Source: Dehalococcoidales bacterium (lineage in GTDB: Bacteria > Chloroflexota > Dehalococcoidia > Dehalococcoidales > UBA5760). From it: DNA of 5,692 nt. The stretch is from positions 1-5,692 of the forward strand of contig JAQTTS010000150.1 in assembly GCA_028710655.1 (NCBI GenBank), written 5' to 3'. The position numbers and the translations under genes are program-made. Each line of letters opens with the position of its first letter. Positions within the stretch are counted from its first letter, which is position 1. Below are positions 5,058 to 5,692 of the stretch, one piece after another. Under the pieces are notes generated by a model. That model did no database searches, was not told the DNA's origin, and was given only the letters and a program-made list of their open reading frames with translations.

Positions 5058-5679
5058 ACCAGCCAGAGGTGGCTTCTTGAGGCCTTTTGGCTGTGGCTGG
5101 TTTATCCGTGAGTTCTTGCTGGGGCACGGACCCGAGGGCTCGCCCACAATAGAGCCAGAGAAAGGCTCCGTCCAGGAAGACATTTTCTACCATTACAAGC
5201 TCGCACTGCACCGAGCTTATGCCCAGGATACTGTTGCCTGGGAGAATGATGAGCGTATCAGAGCCGGTAAGGGTTCTTATACTGAGGAGGAATACGCCGA
5301 GCGGGTTGACTGGCACTTGCGGAGAATCCCTTACAAGCTCGTGAAATGCCGTTATCACAGCTTCCAGAGGTATTTCCACTGGCTGAAGCAGCTTGGATGG
5401 GTACAAGTAACCGGAGAAGAAGAAAAGTCATCAGTTCAGGAGAACGTGGAGGAGTCTCGTTCTGAGGCTGGCTTAGAGCCTTATGCCACACCGCCGCGAA
5501 GATACTACCGTCTCACGAGGGAAGGTATCAAAGCCCCCGACTACCAGTGGTCGAACCCGCTAATTACCTGTCATCCAGAGATTGCTGGAATACCGGCATT
5601 GGATTACTTTCGCGGTAAACGGAAGGAACGAAAGTATGTCAAAAAACAACCTACCAAGCGGCATCCTAAAAAAGACTGA
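5041..5679 (+). CDS. Probable winged-helix DNA-binding protein with basic tail (212 aa)
   Basis: Residues about 98-162 read like a winged helix-turn-helix: helices around YKLVKCRYHSFQRYFHWLKQLGWV (98-121), where the second is the likely recognition helix, then an acidic, probably disordered insertion (125-147), then the wing RRYYRLTREG (153-162). This 'YYRLTxxG' ending is common in PadR/MarR-like and related wHTH proteins. A helical segment rich in aromatic and charged residues precedes it (44-90). The C-terminus (191-212) is strongly basic, RGKRKERK and onward, consistent with nucleic-acid binding. The N-terminus (1-30) is glycine- and aromatic-rich, and unexplained. The gene overlaps the ArdC-like gene by 17 bases and has AAGGAG seven bases upstream, so it belongs to the same operon. 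It may be the operon's regulator or a DNA-binding partner. The fold assignment is by eye and moderately sure; the ligand and target are unknown. Confidence 0.78.
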   Translation: MVMQLRPARGGFLRPFGCGWFIREFLLGHGPEGSPTIEPEKGSVQEDIFYHYKLALHRAYAQDTVAWENDERIRAGKGSYTEEEYAERVDWHLRRIPYKLVKCRYHSFQRYFHWLKQLGWVQVTGEEEKSSVQENVEESRSEAGLEPYATPPRRYYRLTREGIKAPDYQWSNPLITCHPEIAGIPALDYFRGKRKERKYVKKQPTKRHPKKD

Positions 5680-5692
5680 TATGAACTGACTA

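Noticed and set aside
4921..5406. Minus-strand open frame of 161 codons across the last gene junction
   Set aside because: It spans two well-supported + strand genes and shows no domain or translation signal.
5636..5689. Short + frame of 17 codons (MSKNNLPSG...) with AAGGA at 5623-5627
   Set aside because: It has a plausible ribosome binding site, but it is very short, overlaps the end of the last gene and has no recognisable content. It is recorded only in case the next gene is coupled here.

Overview
The window is a dense, one-directional stretch of prokaryotic DNA. Every supported gene is on the + strand, and gaps between genes are 22, 2 and 2 bases, then overlaps of 1 and 17 bases. There is no rRNA, tRNA, CRISPR array, insertion sequence or convincing terminator. 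Strong GGAGG-type ribosome binding sites and ATG starts point to a bacterium or a bacterium-like archaeon. The integrase with an internal zinc ribbon and the ArdC-like protein remind me of mobile elements in Chloroflexota (Dehalococcoidia) and related subsurface lineages, but that is a recollection, not something the sequence proves.

Layout: (1) 2-532 is the 3' part of a tyrosine recombinase/integrase. Its frame is open to the left edge, and a four-cysteine zinc ribbon is inserted in the catalytic domain between the beta-hairpin and the HxxR box. (2) 555-860 is a small unknown gene. (3) 863-1780 is a DUF192 domain, then one transmembrane helix, then an unrecognised C-terminal region. (4) 1783-3285 fuses an N-terminal GHKL (Bergerat-fold) ATPase to a C-terminal HExxH metallopeptidase-like domain. 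(5) 3285-5057 is a membrane-anchored ArdC/LtrC-like anti-restriction protein, with a zinc ribbon inside its ssDNA-binding domain, an HExxH metallopeptidase domain and a second, different zinc finger at the C-terminus. (6) 5041-5679 is a probable winged-helix DNA-binding protein with a basic tail.

The context is an integrated mobile element, and genes 2-6 look like one translationally coupled operon downstream of the integrase. My inference is an accessory module that acts at the inner face of the membrane. Two proteins share a 'transmembrane helix - basic stretch - LLPQT' module, two carry HExxH peptidase motifs, one has an ATPase domain and one binds DNA. Protection or processing of incoming single-stranded DNA, or defence and anti-defence, would fit, but the sequence alone does not show which.

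The least expected signals are the two same-spaced zinc ribbons inserted into two unrelated enzymes, the GHKL-HExxH fusion, the membrane tether on an ArdC-like protein, and a recurring LLP(Q) peptide found at domain boundaries of two proteins.
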